From Goodfellowiella coeruleoviolacea (lineage in GTDB: Bacteria; Actinomycetota; Actinomycetes; Mycobacteriales; Pseudonocardiaceae): a DNA stretch of 64,000 nt. The stretch is taken from positions 18,033 through 82,032 of the forward strand of contig NZ_JAMTCK010000010.1 of the NCBI RefSeq assembly GCF_024171785.1. The letters run 5' to 3'. Shown in pieces: positions 26,428 through 40,300 of this stretch. The notes beneath the pieces were generated by a model. That model saw only the letters and a list, made by a program, of their open reading frames with translations, was not told the origin of the DNA and ran no database searches. Both the position numbers and the translations under genes were made by a program. How positions within the stretch are numbered: position 1 is the first letter of the stretch; each line of letters starts with the position of its first letter.

Positions 26428-29400
26428 TCAGGACTTCATTGCCAGGCGGATCAGGTCGGCCGCGGTCATCGTGGCGATGTCGGTGCCGCCGTCCGGGGAC
26501 TCCGCCGGCTCCGCCGGGGTGTCCTCGGCGGGGCCGCTGAGGGCGAGCAACCGGTCGAGCAGGCCCGCCTCGCGCAGCCGCTCCAGCGGGATCTCCGCCA
26601 GCGCCGCCCGCACGGCGGTTTCCTCGTCCTTGTCGCCCTCGCCCGCCGGCACCAGCGATTCGAGCAGGAAACCCGTCACGGCTTCCGCGGTGGGGTAGTC
26701 GAAGACCAGCGTCGAGGGCAGTCGCAGCCCGGTCGCCGCCTGCAGCCCGTTGCGCAACTCGACCGCGGTCACCGAGGTGAGCCCGAGTTCCTGGAACGAC
26801 CGCTCGCCGCTCACCTGCTCGGCCCGCGCGAAGCCCAGCACGGCCGCGACCCGCGCGCGCACGATGTCGAGCACGTGGTCGTGGCGCGCCCGCGGCGTCA
26901 TCGCGGCCAGCCGGGCGGCGAGCGCGTCGCTGTCCTGCCTGACCTCGGCCGCGCCGGGCGGCTCCGCGCGCAGCAGGCCACGCAGCAGCGGTGGAACCGG
27001 GCCCGCCGGACGGCGCAGCCGGGCACCGAACAGCACCGCGTTCGGCGTGCGCACCGCGTGCCCGGCCAGGGCCTGGATCTCCGCCTCGGTCAACCCGTCC
27101 GCATCCCACGACAGGGCGGTGGCGGGCAGTCCGTCCGCGACGCGCCGCCGCGCCACGGCCGCGCCGTAGTCCGACGCCGACAGCAGGACGAGCACGCCCG
27201 AGGCGGCCAGCCGGCTCGCGGCCCGCACGCGGGCGGGGTCACCGGCCCAGCAGACCACGCCGGCCGGTTCCAGCTCCGGCACGTCGTCGCAGACCAGTAC
27301 GCGCGTGTCGGCCAGCGCGTCGGCCACGGCCGCGGCGATCTCCGGCGGCGCACCGAGGACGACCACCGTCGCACCCGGTTCGAAACCGGTCCCCGGTTCG
27401 GCGTCGGCGTGGGCGCGGCGCAGCCGGCGCGCGTACGCCTGTCCCGACCGCACCGCCACCTCGGTCTCCTCGCCGGTGTCCGGCACGCGGTGGGGGTCGT
27501 GTTCGTCGCAGTCGACGAGCACGACCCCGTCTCCGCGCAGCAGTCCGGCGACGTGGGCCTGAACGGGGTCGACCCGGTCCTGCGGGGTCACCGCGACCGC
27601 GCCGAGGGTGACCACCACGAGCGGGTGCTCCGGTGACCGCGACGCCAGCAGCTGCCGCGCCCACTCCTCGGCCGCGGTCACGTCGTCGCCGAAGTCCGGT
27701 GCCACGACGAACGACGGCGCCGCGTCGGGGAGGTCGAGCGGCGTCCACGTCGTCTCGAAGAGCAGTTCGGCCGTGCCCGCGGCGGCCAGGGCCTGCGCCG
27801 AGACCGGCCGCACGACCAGGGACGCCACCTCGAAGACCGGCGTGCCCGCCGAGTCGGTGGCCGACACCCGCACCGAGCCGCCGTCGCGCCCGCCGAGCCG
27901 CACGCGCAGCGTGTCCCCGGGCGCGCCGCCGCAGCGGACGCCGGTGAACGTGAACGGCATGGCGATGTCCGGCCCGTCCGCGGTCAGCGCGAGTCCCTGC
28001 AGTGCCGCGTCGAGCAGCACGGGGTGGATCAGGTGACCGGCCGCGGCGTCGGCGGCCAGGTGCACCTCGGTGAGCACGTCATCCCCGTCGCGCCACGCCC
28101 GGCGCAGGCCGCGGAACGCCGGACCGTAGCTCGCGCCGCTCGCCCCGAGGCGGTCGTAGAACCCGTCCACCTCAACGGGTTGCGCCTGCGCCGGCGGCCA
28201 CGGCCCGGCCGGGGGCCCGGCCAGCTCGCCGCCCGCTCCCAGCACACCGGTGGCGTGGCAGGTCCACGGTCGGTCGACGCCGTCGTCGAGGCGGGAGAAG
28301 ATCGACACCGGGCGCTCGCCCGCCGCGTCCGCGGCGCCGGCGGCGACCTGCAGGCGGACCGCCGCGCCCGGCGGGAGCGCCAGCGGTGTCCGCAGGACCA
28401 GCTCGCGGACCTCGTCGGTGCCCGCCCGGCGGCCGATCCAGCCGGCCAGGTCGAGCAGTGCGGTCGCCGGCACCACGGCCTGACCGAACACCACGTGCTG
28501 ACCAAGCCAGGCCGGCGCGTCCGCCGAGATCCGGCCGGTGGCCAGCAGGCCGCCGCCCTCGGCGGTCTCCACCACGGCGCCGAGCAGCGGGTGCGCGGCC
28601 GGTTCGAGCCCGGCCGCCCGCGGGTCACCGGTCCGCCTCGGCAGTTCGAGCCAGTACCGGCGGCGCTGGAACGCGTAGGTGGGCAGCGGCACCTGGTGCC
28701 CGTCCCCGACCAGCTCGGCCACGGTCACCGGCAACCCGGCCACGTAGGCCTCGGACAGGGACCGGAGCACCCGCGCCGGCCCACCCTCGTCCCGGCGCAG
28801 CGTGCCGATCGCGACCAGTTCGCGCGCGACCGAGGGATCCTCGGCGGCGTCGGCGTTCTCGCTGATCGCCATGGTGAGCACCGGATGCGGCGAGACCTCG
28901 ACGAAGGCGCGGTACCCGTCGGCGAGCAGCGCGGCGGCGGCCTCCTGGAAGCGCACCGGCTCGCGCAGGTTCCGGTACCAGTAGTCGGCGTCCAGGCCGG
29001 TCGGCGGGACCCGGCCGCCGGTCACCGTGGAGTAGAAGGCCACCTCGGCCTCGCGGGGTTTGACCGGGGCCAGCTCCCGCGCCAGCGTGTCGGCGAGCAC
29101 CTCGACGTGGCCGGAGTGCGAGGCGTAGTCCACGGCGATCCGGCGCGCGCGGACGCCGTGCGCGGCGCAGTGGTCGAGCAACTCGTCGGCCGCGTCGGCA
29201 TCCCCCGAGACCACCGACGACAGCGGGCTGTTGCGCCCGGCCACACCCAGCCGCCCGGCCCAGGGGCGCAGCAGCTCGTCGAGGGCGGCACCGGCGAGCG
29301 GCACCGCGATCATGGCGCCCCGACCGGAGAGCCGCGCGGCGACCAGGCGCGAGCGCACCGCGACGACGAGCGCGCCGTCGGCCAGCGAGAGGGCGCCGGC

Positions 29401-31371
29401 CACGCAGGCCGCCGCCACCTCGCCCTGGGAGTGCCCGACCACCGCGGCCGGCTCGACGCCGTGGGAACGCCACAGCGCGGCCAGGGACACCATCACCGCC
29501 CACAGCGCGGGCTGCACCACGTCCACGCGCTCCAGCAGCGGGTCACCCTCGGGCCGGCCCAGCACGTCGGGCAGTGACCAGTCGACGAGCGGGGAGAGGA
29601 CCCGGTCGCACTCGGCGAGCGCCTCGGCGAACACCGGCGACCAGCTCGCCAGCTCGGCGCCCATGCCGGCCCACTGCGAGCCCTGCCCGCCGAAGACGAA
29701 GACGGGCCGCCCGTCGCGGGCGCGCCCGCGCACCACGAGCGCGTCGGCGCCGTCGTCGGCGAGCACACCCAGCCCGTGCTTCAGGCCAGCGCGGTCGGCG
29801 GCCAGCACCACGCCGCGCTCCTCGAACGCGGCCCGGTGCCTGACCAGCGAGTGGGCCAGGTCCGTCACGCCCAACTCCGGCCGCTGGTCCACATAGGACA
29901 GCAGTCGGGCGGCCTGGGCGCGCAGCGCCGGCCCGCTGCGGGCGGAGAGCACCACGGGAATCGGCCCGTCGGGATCCGGTGCAGCGGCTTCCTCGGCAGC
30001 GGGTGCCTCCTGGAGGATGGCGTGCGCGTTGGTGCCGCTCACCCCGAACGAGGAGACGGCCGCGCGGCGGGGGCGGCCGGTGTCCGGCCACGGCTGCGTC
30101 GCCGTGGCCAGCGAGACCGCGCCGCCGGTCCAGTCCACGTGCGAGCTGGGCACCTCGGCGTGCAGGGTCATCGGCACGGTGCCGTGGCGCAGCGCCTGCA
30201 CCACCTTGATGACGCCGGCCACGCCCGCGGCGTACTGGGTGTGGCCGATGTTGGACTTGATCGAGCCGAGCAGCAGGGGAGCCGCGCGGTCCTGGCCGTA
30301 GGTGGCGAGCAGGGCGCGCGCCTCGATCGGGTCGCCCAGCGTGGTGCCGGTGCCGTGCCCCTCGACCAGGTCCACGTCCGAGCCGGCCAGCCCGCTCTCG
30401 GCGAGCACCTGCCGGATGAGCCGGCGCTGCGCGGCTCCGTTCGGCGCGGTGAGCCCGTTGGAGGCGCCGTCCTGGTTGACCCCGCTGGCGAGCAGGGTGG
30501 CGAGCACGGGGTGGCCGTTGGCGCGGGCGTCGGAGAGCCGTTCCAGCACGACGACCCCGGCGCCCTCGCCCCAGCCGGTGCCGTCGGCCGAGTCGCCGAA
30601 CGCCTTGCACCGGCCGTCGCGGGCCAGACCGCCCTGCCGGGAGAACTCGGTGTACGCGCCCGGCATCGCCATCACCGTCACGCCGCCGGCCAGCGCCAAC
30701 GCCGACTCGTCGCGGCGCAGCGACTGCACGGCCAGGTGGATGGCGACCAGCGAGGACGAGCACGCCGTGTCGACCGTGAGCGCCGGGCCCTCCAGGCCCA
30801 GGACGTAGGCGAGCCGCCCGGACAGCACGCTGGCCGAGGTCCCGGTGAGCAGGTGGCCGTCCTCGGCGTGCTCGGATGCCGCCAGCAGCCCGGCGAACTC
30901 CTGCGAGGTGCCGCCGAAGAAGACGCCGGTGCGGCTGCCCCGCAGCGTGAACGGGTCGATGCCGGCCCGCTCCAGCGACTCCCAGGACAGCTCCAGCAGC
31001 AGCCGCTGCTGGGGGTCGGAGGCCATGGCCTCGCGCGGCGAGATCCCGAAGAACTCCGCGTCGAAGTCGCCGGGGCCGTCGATGAACCCGCCCTCCAGCG
31101 GGGTCGCCCGCTCGCCGTCCGCGGCGCCGTAGAGGCCGGCCGCCTCCCAACCCCGGTCGGCGGGGAACGCGCCCACCCCGTCGACGCCGTCGCGCACCAG
31201 CCGCCACAGGTCCTCGGGGTCGTGGACGCCACCGGGGAAGCGGCACGCCATCCCGACGATCGCGATCGGCTCGGTGGCCCGGCGGCGGGTCTCGGTGAGC
31301 TGTTGCTGGAATCGCTGCGCGTCGGCGACCGCCCGGCGCAGGTAGTCGCGAAGCTTGTCGTCCTCGGCCAT
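26428..31371 (-). CDS. Type I PKS, one module: KS-AT-DH-(KR)-ACP
   Basis: 1647 residues. An N-terminal docking coil (about 1-34) is followed by KS (Cys204 in DTACSSS, then HGTGT and NIGHT). The AT has GHSQGE and YASH, the methylmalonyl signature. The DH keeps both catalytic motifs: [10 protein letters not shown] fits HxxxGxxxxP, and LLDAALQ supplies the Asp. Between DH and ACP the KR region is degenerate: no TGGTGxLG cofactor motif, and the active-site stretch is reduced to [15 protein letters not shown]. The ACP serine is in [14 protein letters not shown]-terminal docking segment (last about 60 residues) follows and there is no thioesterase, so the chain passes to another protein. The start overlaps the stop of the upstream PKS (TGATG), implying coupling. 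Predicted output: methyl-branched beta-ketone. Confidence 0.93.
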   Translation of the reverse strand: MAEDDKLRDYLRRAVADAQRFQQQLTETRRRATEPIAIVGMACRFPGGVHDPEDLWRLVRDGVDGVGAFPADRGWEAAGLYGAADGERATPLEGGFIDGPGDFDAEFFGISPREAMASDPQQRLLLELSWESLERAGIDPFTLRGSRTGVFFGGTSQEFAGLLAASEHAEDGHLLTGTSASVLSGRLAYVLGLEGPALTVDTACSSSLVAIHLAVQSLRRDESALALAGGVTVMAMPGAYTEFSRQGGLARDGRCKAFGDSADGTGWGEGAGVVVLERLSDARANGHPVLATLLASGVNQDGASNGLTAPNGAAQRRLIRQVLAESGLAGSDVDLVEGHGTGTTLGDPIEARALLATYGQDRAAPLLLGSIKSNIGHTQYAAGVAGVIKVVQALRHGTVPMTLHAEVPSSHVDWTGGAVSLATATQPWPDTGRPRRAAVSSFGVSGTNAHAILQEAPAAEEAAAPDPDGPIPVVLSARSGPALRAQAARLLSYVDQRPELGVTDLAHSLVRHRAAFEERGVVLAADRAGLKHGLGVLADDGADALVVRGRARDGRPVFVFGGQGSQWAGMGAELASWSPVFAEALAECDRVLSPLVDWSLPDVLGRPEGDPLLERVDVVQPALWAVMVSLAALWRSHGVEPAAVVGHSQGEVAAACVAGALSLADGALVVAVRSRLVAARLSGRGAMIAVPLAGAALDELLRPWAGRLGVAGRNSPLSSVVSGDADAADELLDHCAAHGVRARRIAVDYASHSGHVEVLADTLARELAPVKPREAEVAFYSTVTGGRVPPTGLDADYWYRNLREPVRFQEAAAALLADGYRAFVEVSPHPVLTMAISENADAAEDPSVARELVAIGTLRRDEGGPARVLRSLSEAYVAGLPVTVAELVGDGHQVPLPTYAFQRRRYWLELPRRTGDPRAAGLEPAAHPLLGAVVETAEGGGLLATGRISADAPAWLGQHVVFGQAVVPATALLDLAGWIGRRAGTDEVRELVLRTPLALPPGAAVRLQVAAGAADAAGERPVSIFSRLDDGVDRPWTCHATGVLGAGGELAGPPAGPWPPAQAQPVEVDGFYDRLGASGASYGPAFRGLRRAWRDGDDVLTEVHLAADAAAGHLIHPVLLDAALQGLALTADGPDIAMPFTFTGVRCGGAPGDTLRVRLGGRDGGSVRVSATDSAGTPVFEVASLVVRPVSAQALAAAGTAELLFETTWTPLDLPDAAPSFVVAPDFGDDVTAAEEWARQLLASRSPEHPLVVVTLGAVAVTPQDRVDPVQAHVAGLLRGDGVVLVDCDEHDPHRVPDTGEETEVAVRSGQAYARRLRRAHADAEPGTGFEPGATVVVLGAPPEIAAAVADALADTRVLVCDDVPELEPAGVVCWAGDPARVRAASRLAASGVLVLLSASDYGAAVARRRVADGLPATALSWDADGLTEAEIQALAGHAVRTPNAVLFGARLRRPAGPVPPLLRGLLRAEPPGAAEVRQDSDALAARLAAMTPRARHDHVLDIVRARVAAVLGFARAEQVSGERSFQELGLTSVTAVELRNGLQAATGLRLPSTLVFDYPTAEAVTGFLLESLVPAGEGDKDEETAVRAALAEIPLERLREAGLLDRLLALSGPAEDTPAEPAESPDGGTDIATMTAADLIRLAMKS

Positions 31372-34300
31372 CAGCCCTCAGCTCCTCCGTTCGCCGCGTA
31401 ACCCTGATCCACCAGGGCGAAGAGGTCCTCGTTGCTCGCGTCGCCGAGGTCGGCCACGGCGGCGTCACCCGTCCACCGGTCGAGGACCTCGCGCAGCCGG
31501 TGGGTGAGCCGGTGCCGCTCGGTGTCGTCGGCGGGCACCAGGTCGAGCGCCCGCTCCAGTTCCGCCACCACCCGCAGCCCCTCGTCGACCCACGAGGCCG
31601 CGGCCGGCGCCAGTTCCGCGCGCAGGTGGGCCGCGAGTTCGGCCGGCGTTGGGTGGTCGAACAGCAGCGTCGTCGGCAGGCGCAGCCCGGTCCGCTGGCT
31701 GAGGTGGTTGCGCAGCTCGACCGAGGTGAGCGAGTCGAAGCCCAGGTCGGTGAAGGGCCGCTGGGCCGGCACCGACGCGGTCGACGGGTGGCCGAGCACC
31801 CGGGCCGCGCCCGCGCGGACCACCTCGACGAGCACCTCGTGCTGCTCGGCTGCGGGCAACCGCTCCAGCCGCGCCCGCAGGCCGCCGGCCGCGTCCGGCT
31901 CCTCGGCGACCGCGGCCCGGCGGCGCGCTCCCGGCCGCGCGAGGTTGCGCAGCAGCTCCGGCACGTCGTCACCCTGCCCGAGCTTCGCGGGATCCAGGGC
32001 GATCGGGGCGAGCAGCGTGTGCGCCGCCGCGGTGGCCGCGTCGAAGCGTGCGAGGCCCTCGGCGACCGTGAGCGCGCCGAAGCCGGTGCGGTTCATGCGC
32101 TGCCGGTCGGTCTCGGACAGCTCGGCGGTCATGCCCGCCGTGCTGACCCACGCACCCCAGGCGAGGGACTGCGCGGGCAGGCCGAGCGAGCGCCGGTGGT
32201 GGGCGAGGGCGTCCAGGTAGGCGTTGCCCGCCGCGTAGTTGGCCTGCCCGGCGCCGCCGAAGATGCCGGCCGCGCTGGAGAAGAGCACGAACGCCGCGAG
32301 GTCGAGGCCGGCGGTCGCCTCGTGCAGCCGCCAGGCCCCGTCCACCTTGGGCCGCAACACCCGGTGCAGCTGGGCGGCGGTGAGCGTGGAACTCACCGCG
32401 TCGTCGAGCACACCGGCCGCGTGCACGACCGCGGTCAGCGGGTGCTTCTCCGGAATCCGCGCCAGCAGCGCCGCCACCTGCCCGGGGTCGGCCACGTCGC
32501 AGGCGGTGACCGTCACCCGGCAGTCCAACTCCCGCACCAGCTCGGCGGCTCCGGGCGCGTGCGGTCCGCTGCGCCCGACCAGCAGCAGGTGTCCGGTCGG
32601 CCGCGTCGCGGCGAGGTGCCGGGCGAGGGCCGCGCCGAGCCCACCCGTGCCGCCCGTGATGAGCACGGTGCCGTCCGGGTCGAGTGTCCGTGGCATCTGC
32701 AGCACCGCCTTGCCGACGAGCGCGGCCTGGCTCAGCGCGCGGAACGCGGCGCGCCCGCGCCGCACGTCGTAGGTGGTGATCGGCTGCGGGGTGAGCGCAC
32801 CCGACTCGAACAGGTCCACCAGCGTGTCGAGCATCTCCCGGATCCGCTCGGGGCTGGCGTCCTGGATGTCGTACGCCGCGTAGGCCACGCCGGCGTGAGC
32901 GGCGGCGACGGCCTCGGGCGAGCGGATGTCGGTCTTGCCCATTTCGAGGAACCGGCCACCGCGCGGCAGCAGGCGCAGCGACGCGTCCACGAACTCGCCG
33001 GCCAGGCAGTCGAGCACGATGTCCATGCCCTGCCCGCCCGTGGCGGCCAGGAACTCGGCCTCGAAGTCGAGGGTCCGCGAGTTCGCGATCCGGTCCGGCG
33101 GCAGCCCCATCGCCCGCAGCGCCGGGTGCTTGCCAGGGCTGGCCGTGCCGAACACCTCGCCGCCGAAGTGCCGCACGAGCTGCACCGCGGCCATGCCGAC
33201 GCCGCCGGCCGCGGCGTGCACCAGCACCTTCTGCCCGGCCCGCAGCCCGCCCAGGTCGACCAGGCCGTAGTACGCGGTGAGGAAGGTGAGCGGCACCCCG
33301 GCGGCCCGGGTGAACGACCACCCCCGGGGCATCCGGGTCAGCCAGCGGTGGTCGGTGACCGCCAGCGGCCCCAGCGAGGCCGGGCAGAGCCCCATCACCC
33401 GGTCGCCCACGGCCAGGTCGGTGACGGCCCGGCCCACCTCGGTCACGACGCCGGCCATCTCACCGCCGATGCCGGCCAGGGTGGGCACCAGGCCGAGCGC
33501 CACCACGACATCGCGGAAGTTCACGCCCGCCGCGACCACCTCGACGCGGACCTCGTGCTCGCCCAGTGGCCGCACCGCCTCGGGGGCCGGCACCAGCGCG
33601 AGCGCGTCCAGCGTGCCGCCGCCGGTGCTGTCCAGCCGCCACGGGCCGTCGGCCGGGGGATGGAGCACGTCGCCGTCGGACGACGGCGCGGCCAGTCGCG
33701 GGACGGTCGCCACGCCGTGCCGCACGGCGATCTGCCGGTCGGGTCCGGCCGCGAGCGCGGGCAGGGCCGCGGCGGAGGCGGGGTCGTCGTCGATGTCCAC
33801 CAGGGTGAGTCGGCCGGGGTTCTCGTTCTGCATCGAGCGCACGAGCCCCCAGACGACCGCGGCGGACAGGTCGGCCACGTCCTCGCCCTCGTGGGTGGCG
33901 ACCGCGCGCCGGGTCACGACCACCAGGTCCTCGTCGGCGGCCAGCCGCTCCCGAACCTGGTCGAGGGTCTGTTCGGCGATCCGGTGCGCCTCGGCCGGGT
34001 CGTGCGCGCCGGTTCCCGCCACGCACAGCACCCCAGGGCCAGGGCCGCTGCCGAGCACCGCGGCGAGACCGAACGGGTCGGGCCCGATCAGCTGCGGGGA
34101 GCTGCCGCTGCCCACCGTGGCGGGGGCGCTCCAGTCGAGGCGGAACAGGCCGTCGTCCCGGCGCGCCACCGGCCGTGCCAGGTCGGCCGCGCGCAGCAGC
34201 AGTCGCTCCACCGACGCCAGCGGCGCACCCGTCGCGTCGGCCAGCACGAGCTGCCAGCCGTCGTCCACCGGGGACAACCGCACGCGGGCCGCGGTCGCGC

Positions 34301-37300
34301 CCGTCGCGGCCAGCCGCACGCCCGTCCACGCGAACGGCAGCCGCAGCGAGTCCCCGGTTCCCGCCGCGGCCAACACGTGCATGGCGGCGTCGAGCAACGC
34401 GGGGTGGATGCCGTAGCGCGCGGCCGCGTCCCGGTCCTCGTCGCGCAGCGCGATCTCGGCGCACAGCTCCGACCCGGCGCGCCAGGCGGCGCGCACGCAC
34501 CGGAAGGTGTCCCCGTAGGAGTACCCCACCGCGTCCAGGTCCGGGTAGAGCGAGCTGACGTCGATCGCCGAGGCACCGGCCGGCGGCCAGTCGGCCAGGT
34601 CCGGGCCAGCGGCCCCGTCGTCCGGCGCGAGCACACCGGTGGCGTTGGCCACCCACGTCCCGTCCGGGCCGGCCGAGTGCACCGCGACGGCCCGGGTCCC
34701 GCTGTCGTCGGCGGGCGCCACCCGCACCTGCACGCCCACCGCCGCGTCCAGCGGCAGCGGCGCGTGCAGCACCAGTTCGTCGAGGCGGCCACAGCCGACC
34801 CGGTCACCGGCCTGGATCGCCATCTCCACCAGGGCCGCGCCGGGCAGCAGCACGGTCCCGGCCACGGCGTGCTCGGCCAGCCACGGTTCGGCCACAGTGG
34901 ACAGCACTCCGGTGAGCAGCACCCCGCCGTCGTCGGCCAGCGTCACGCTCGCGCCCAGCAGCGGGTGCCCGGTCCCCGCGAGCCCCGCCGCCGGCAGGTC
35001 CGGAGTGGACACCGCGCGGGGCAGCCAGTACCGGGCGGTCTGGAACGCGTAGGTGGGCAGCTCGATCCGCCGAGGTGACCTGTTGGCGTAGACCGCCGCC
35101 CAGTCGACCGGCACGCCGTGCGTCGCGGCGACGGCCACCGCGGTCAGCAGCGCCTCGGCCTCGTCCTGGTCGCGGCGCAGCGCCGCGAGGTGCACGCCGT
35201 CGGGCGGGGCCATGGCCGTGAGCGCCGCGTCCGGCCCGATCTCCAGGCACACGTCCACGCCGTCGGCCCGCAGGGCGGCGTGCACATCCGCGAACCGCAC
35301 GGGGTCGCGCACCTGCCGAGCCCAGTAACCCGGGTCGCCCCACGCCGCCGTGTCCTGGACGTGCCCGACGACGCTCGACACCAGCGGCAGCACCGGGTCA
35401 CGGACCTCGACGCCGGCGGCGACCGAGGCGAACGGCGACAGCATCCGGTCCATGTGCGGCGAGTGGAACGCGTGCGAGACGCGCAGCCGCCGCGTCCGGT
35501 GGCCCGAGGCGGCCAGCTCCGCGGCCACCGAGGTGACCGCGTCCTCGTCACCCGAGAGCACCACCGCCCGCTCGCCGTTCACGGCCGCGATCGCCACGCC
35601 GTCAACATCGTCCAGCAGCGCTCGCACGTCGCCTTCCGACGCCGTGACCGAGACCATGGCACCGCCCTCGGGGCACTGCTGCATGAGCCTGCCCCTGGCC
35701 GCGACCAACCGGGCCGCGTCGGCCAGCGAGAGCAGCCCGGCCGTGTGCGCCGCAGCCAGCTCGCCGATCGAGTGCCCGGCCACCACGTCCGGACGCACGC
35801 CCCACGAGGCCAGCAGCGCGACCAGCGAGACCTCCAGCGCGAAGAGCGCCGGCTGGGCGTACTCGGTGGTGTGGATGGCGTCCTCGTCGTCGAGCACCTC
35901 GCGCAGCCCTCGCCCGAGCAGCGGGTCCAGCACCGCGCACACCTCGTCGAACGCCTTGGCGTACGCGGGGAAGACAGCGCGCAGCCGCCGGCCCATGGCC
36001 ACCCGCTGGGCGCCCTGCCCGGTGAACAGGAACGCCGTCCGGACCTCGCGTGCCTCGGTGAACGGCCCCTCGTCCTCGGCCAGCTCGGCCAGCCGCGCCG
36101 GCGCGATCTCACCGGTGGCCGACAGGGCCACCCGCACCCGGCCCGGCGTCCGGCACACCCCCAGGCTGTACGCGACGTCCAGCGCGCGCTGGCCGGGCCG
36201 CGCGGCGAGGTGCTCGGCCAGGCGCAGGGCGTTGGCGCGCAGGGCCCGCGCCGACTGCCCCGAGACGACCAGGGCGACCGGGCCGTCGTCCGACCCGGGC
36301 TCGGCCGACGCCGGCGTGGCGTCCGGTGCCTCGATGACCACGTGCGCGTTGGTGCCGCTCACCCCGAACGACGAGACCGCCGCACGCCGGGGGCCCGCCG
36401 GCCACGGCCGCTCCTCGGTGAGCAACCGGATGTCACCGGCCGACCAGTCGACCACGGTGGAGGGTTCGTCCGCGTGCAGGGTCCGGGGCAGCACACCGTG
36501 CCGCATCGACATGATCATCTTGATGACGCCGGCAACACCCGCCGCGGCCTGCGTGTGCCCGAGGTTGGACTTCACCGACCCCAGCCACGCCGGCTCGTCC
36601 CGGTCCTGCCCGTAGGTTTCCAGCAGCGCCTGCACCTCGATCGGGTCGCCCAGCGTGGTGCCGGTGCCGTGCCCCTCGATGGCGGCCACGTCCCTCGGCC
36701 GCAGCCCGGCCGCGGCCAGGGCGGCGCGGATCACCCGCTGCTGGGCGGGACCGTTCGGCGCGGTGAGGCCGTTGGACGCGCCGTCGGAGTTCACCGCCGT
36801 GCCGCGCAGCACGGCCAGCACCGGGTGCCCGAGGCGGCGCGCGTCCGACAGCCGCTCGACGAGCAGCAACCCCACCCCCTCGCTCCAGCCCGTGCCGTCC
36901 GCGCCCGCGCCGTAGGACTTGCACCGCCCGTCGGCTGACAACCCGCGCTGCCGGCTGAACTCGACGAACGTGCCCGGCGTCGACATCACCGTCACGCCGC
37001 CGGCCAGCGCCAGGTCGCACTCGCCACCGCGCAGCGCCTGCGCGGCCAGGTGCAGCGCCACCAGCGACGACGAGCAGGCGGTGTCAACGCTGATGGCGGG
37101 GCCCTCCAGGCCCAGCGCGTACGCCACCCGGCCGGTGAGCACGCTCGCGGCCGTGCCGAGACCCGAGTGGCCGCCCGTCTCCGGCTCGACACCGGTGGGC
37201 CAGGAGCCGTAGTCGTTGTACATCACGCCCGCGAACACGCCGGTGCGGCTGCCACGCAGCGACCCCGGCGCGATCCCGGCCCGCTCGAACGCCTCCCACG

Positions 37301-40300
37301 CCGTCTGCAACAGCAGCCGCTGCTGCGGGTCCATCGCGATGGCCTCGCGCGGCGAGATGCCGAAGAACTCCGCGTCGAACTCGCCCGCGTCGTGCAGGAA
37401 CCCGCCGTGCCGCGTGTAGCTGTGCCCCGGCAGACCCGGCTCGGGGTCGTAGAGCGCCTCGACGTCCCAGCCGCGGTCGGCCGGCATCGCCGAGATCGCG
37501 TCCACGCCGTCGCGCACGAGTTCCCAGAGCTGCTCCGGGCTGGTCACCCCGCCCGGGTAGCGGCAGGCCATGCCGACCACGACGATCGGGTCCGCGGTGG
37601 ACACGGCGGTGGGCGCCGAAGCGGCAGCACCGGACGTGACCGAGCCGACCACGCGGTGGTGCAGGTGCTCGGCCAGCGCGACCGGTGTCGGGTGGTCGAA
37701 GATCGCCGTGGCGGGTAGCCGCACCCCCGTGGCCGTGCCGAGCCGGTTGCGCAGCTCGATGGCGGCCAGCGAGTCGAAGCCCAGGTCCGTGAACGGTCGC
37801 CGGTCGTCGACGGCGTCCGCACTGTCGTGCCCGAGCACGCCGGCCGTCACCTCGCGGACGAGATCGCGCAGTGCCCGCGCCGCCTCGGCAGGCGGCAGCC
37901 CGGCGAGCCGCCGGCCCAGTCCCGAGCGCCCCCTGGCCGGGCCGCGTTTGTCCGCCACCGGAGCCGGCGCCAGCTCCCGCAGCGCGGCCGGCCGATCGGC
38001 CACCGGCACCCGGCGCAGCGCCGACCGGTCCCACCCGATCGGCGCGAGCAGCGTCGCACCGGACCGCAGCGCGGAATCGAGGAGCGCCAGCCCGCGGCGC
38101 GCGTCGAGCGCCCGGATCCCGGTGCGCGCCAGCCGTCCCGCGGCCGCGCCCCGCACCGAACCGGCCATGCCGTGGTCGGTCTCCCACAAACCCCACGCCA
38201 GCGACTGCGCCGGCAGGCCGGCCGCGCGCCGGTGTTCGGCGAGCGCGTCGAGGTAGGCGTTGGCCGCCGCGTAGTTGCCCTGGGCCGCACCGCCGAGCAG
38301 GCCGGCCGCGCTGGAGAACAACACGAAATGACTCAGTTCGAGGTGTCGCGTCGCCTCGTGCAGCTGCCACGCACCGTCCACTTTGGGCGTCAGCACGCGG
38401 TGCAGCCGGTCGGCGTCCATACCGGTCAGCAGCCCGTCGTCCACCACACCCGCCAGGTGGAACACGGCGCTGAGCCCGGGCAGGCCCGCCACCAGGGCGC
38501 GCACCGCCGCGCCGTCGCTCAGGTCGCAGGCGGTCACGGTGACCCCGGTCGGGAGGTCCTCGCCACCCCGGCCGGTGCGGTTGGTGAGCACGAGCCGGCG
38601 CACGCCGTACCGCTCAACGAGGTGGTGGGCCAGCATCCGCCCGAGGGCGCCGGTCCCGCCGGTGATCAGCACGGTCCCGTCCGGGGCGAGCGGCGGGGCA
38701 GCGGACCGCGCTGCCTGCGCCGGCGCGAGTCGCATGGCGTGCGCGACACCGCCGCGCAACGCCACCGCGGGTTCCTCGGCAGTCGCGAGAGCGGCCAGGA
38801 GCGCGTCATCCGGCGGGGCGTCGGCCACGCCGAGGTCGACAACCAGGAGCCGACCGGGATTCTCGGTCTGGGCCGCGGTCAGCAGTGCTCGACAGGCAGC
38901 AGCACCAGGATCCGGCGTCTCGCCCGGCAGCGCCACCGCGCCACGCGTGATGACCACGAGCCTGCGGTGGGCGTTGCGGTCGTCGGCCAGCCACTCCTGG
39001 CAGTGCCGCAGCGCCGCCTCGACCGCCCGGTGCACCGCCGCTGGTCGGGGATCGGGCTCTTCAGGCCCGGCGTGCACGACCACGAACTCGGGCGCCGTGC
39101 CGCCCGCCGCGAGCAGCGAAACCGGCTGCCAGACCGGTGCCAGCGGGATCTCCTCGGTGGGCGCAGGCGCGATCGGCCGCAGGGTCAGCGAGTCCACCAC
39201 GAGCACTGGCTCGCCGTCCTCGTCGGTGGCGGTGAGGCTCATCGAGTCGGGCCCGGTCGCCGTCACCGTCACCCACAGCGCGTCAGCACCGTGGCTCAGC
39301 AGCCGCACGCCCCGGAACTCGAACGGCACCCTCGGCGTGGCCGACCGCTCACCGACCAACGCGAACGCGTGCAGTGCCGCGTCGAACAGCGCCGGGTGCA
39401 GCCCGAATCCGGCCGCCTGGCCGGCGACCGCCTCGCCCGGCACGACCTCGGCGTGCACGACATCGCCGTGCCGCCGTGCCGCCCGCAGGCTCTGGAACGC
39501 CGGACCGTAGTCGAGACCGGCGTCGGCCAGATCGGCGTAGAACTGCGTCACGTCAACTGGTTCGGCCCCGTTGGGTGGGCCGGTGGGCGTCGGCGGCACG
39601 GGCGTGGCAGCGTCGCCGAGCGTCCCGGAAGCCACCAGCGTCCAGGGATCGTCGGGGTCGGCGTCGTCGGCCCTGGCGTGCACGGTGACGGTCTGCTGCT
39701 CGCCGACGGCCACCTGCAGGTGCACGCCGGATGCTGTCGGGAGTGGCGCCTGCAGCGTGAGGTCGATGACTGATTCGTGCCCGAGCAGGTGGGCGGCGTG
39801 CAGTGCCAACTCCACGGCTGCCGCGCCCGGCAGGATCGGGGTTCCGGCCACCCGGTGCTCGGCCAGCCACGGCTGCGCGTGCGGCGAGAGGTGTCCGGTT
39901 AGGACGGTGGCGTTCCCGGCCGCCACGGACAGCGTGCCGGTCAGCAGCGGGTGGTCGGTCGCGGCCCAGGCCGGGGGAGTGCGCGGCCCGGATTTGATCC
40001 AGTAGGTGTGGTGTTGGAAGGCGTAGGTGGGCAGGTCGGCGTGGGCGCCGCGCGGCAGGACCGTGGTCCACTCGGGGTCGAAGCCGCGTTGCCACATCCG
40101 GCCCAGCGCGTCGTGGAGCTGGTCGTGGTCCTTGCGCTGGGCCGGGATCGCGACGACGGTGTCGTCGATCTCCGCCACCATCGGTGTGAGGACGGCGTCG
40201 GGGCCGATCTCCAGGAACGTGTCCACCCCGTCGGCCACGGCGGTGCGCACGGCGTCGGCGAAGCACACCGTGGCCCGAACCTGGTCCACCCAGTACTGGG

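Noticed and set aside
30900..31371. Monomodular PKS as the chain-ending protein
   Set aside because: Its C-terminus is a docking segment without a thioesterase GxSxG domain, so it should pass the chain on.
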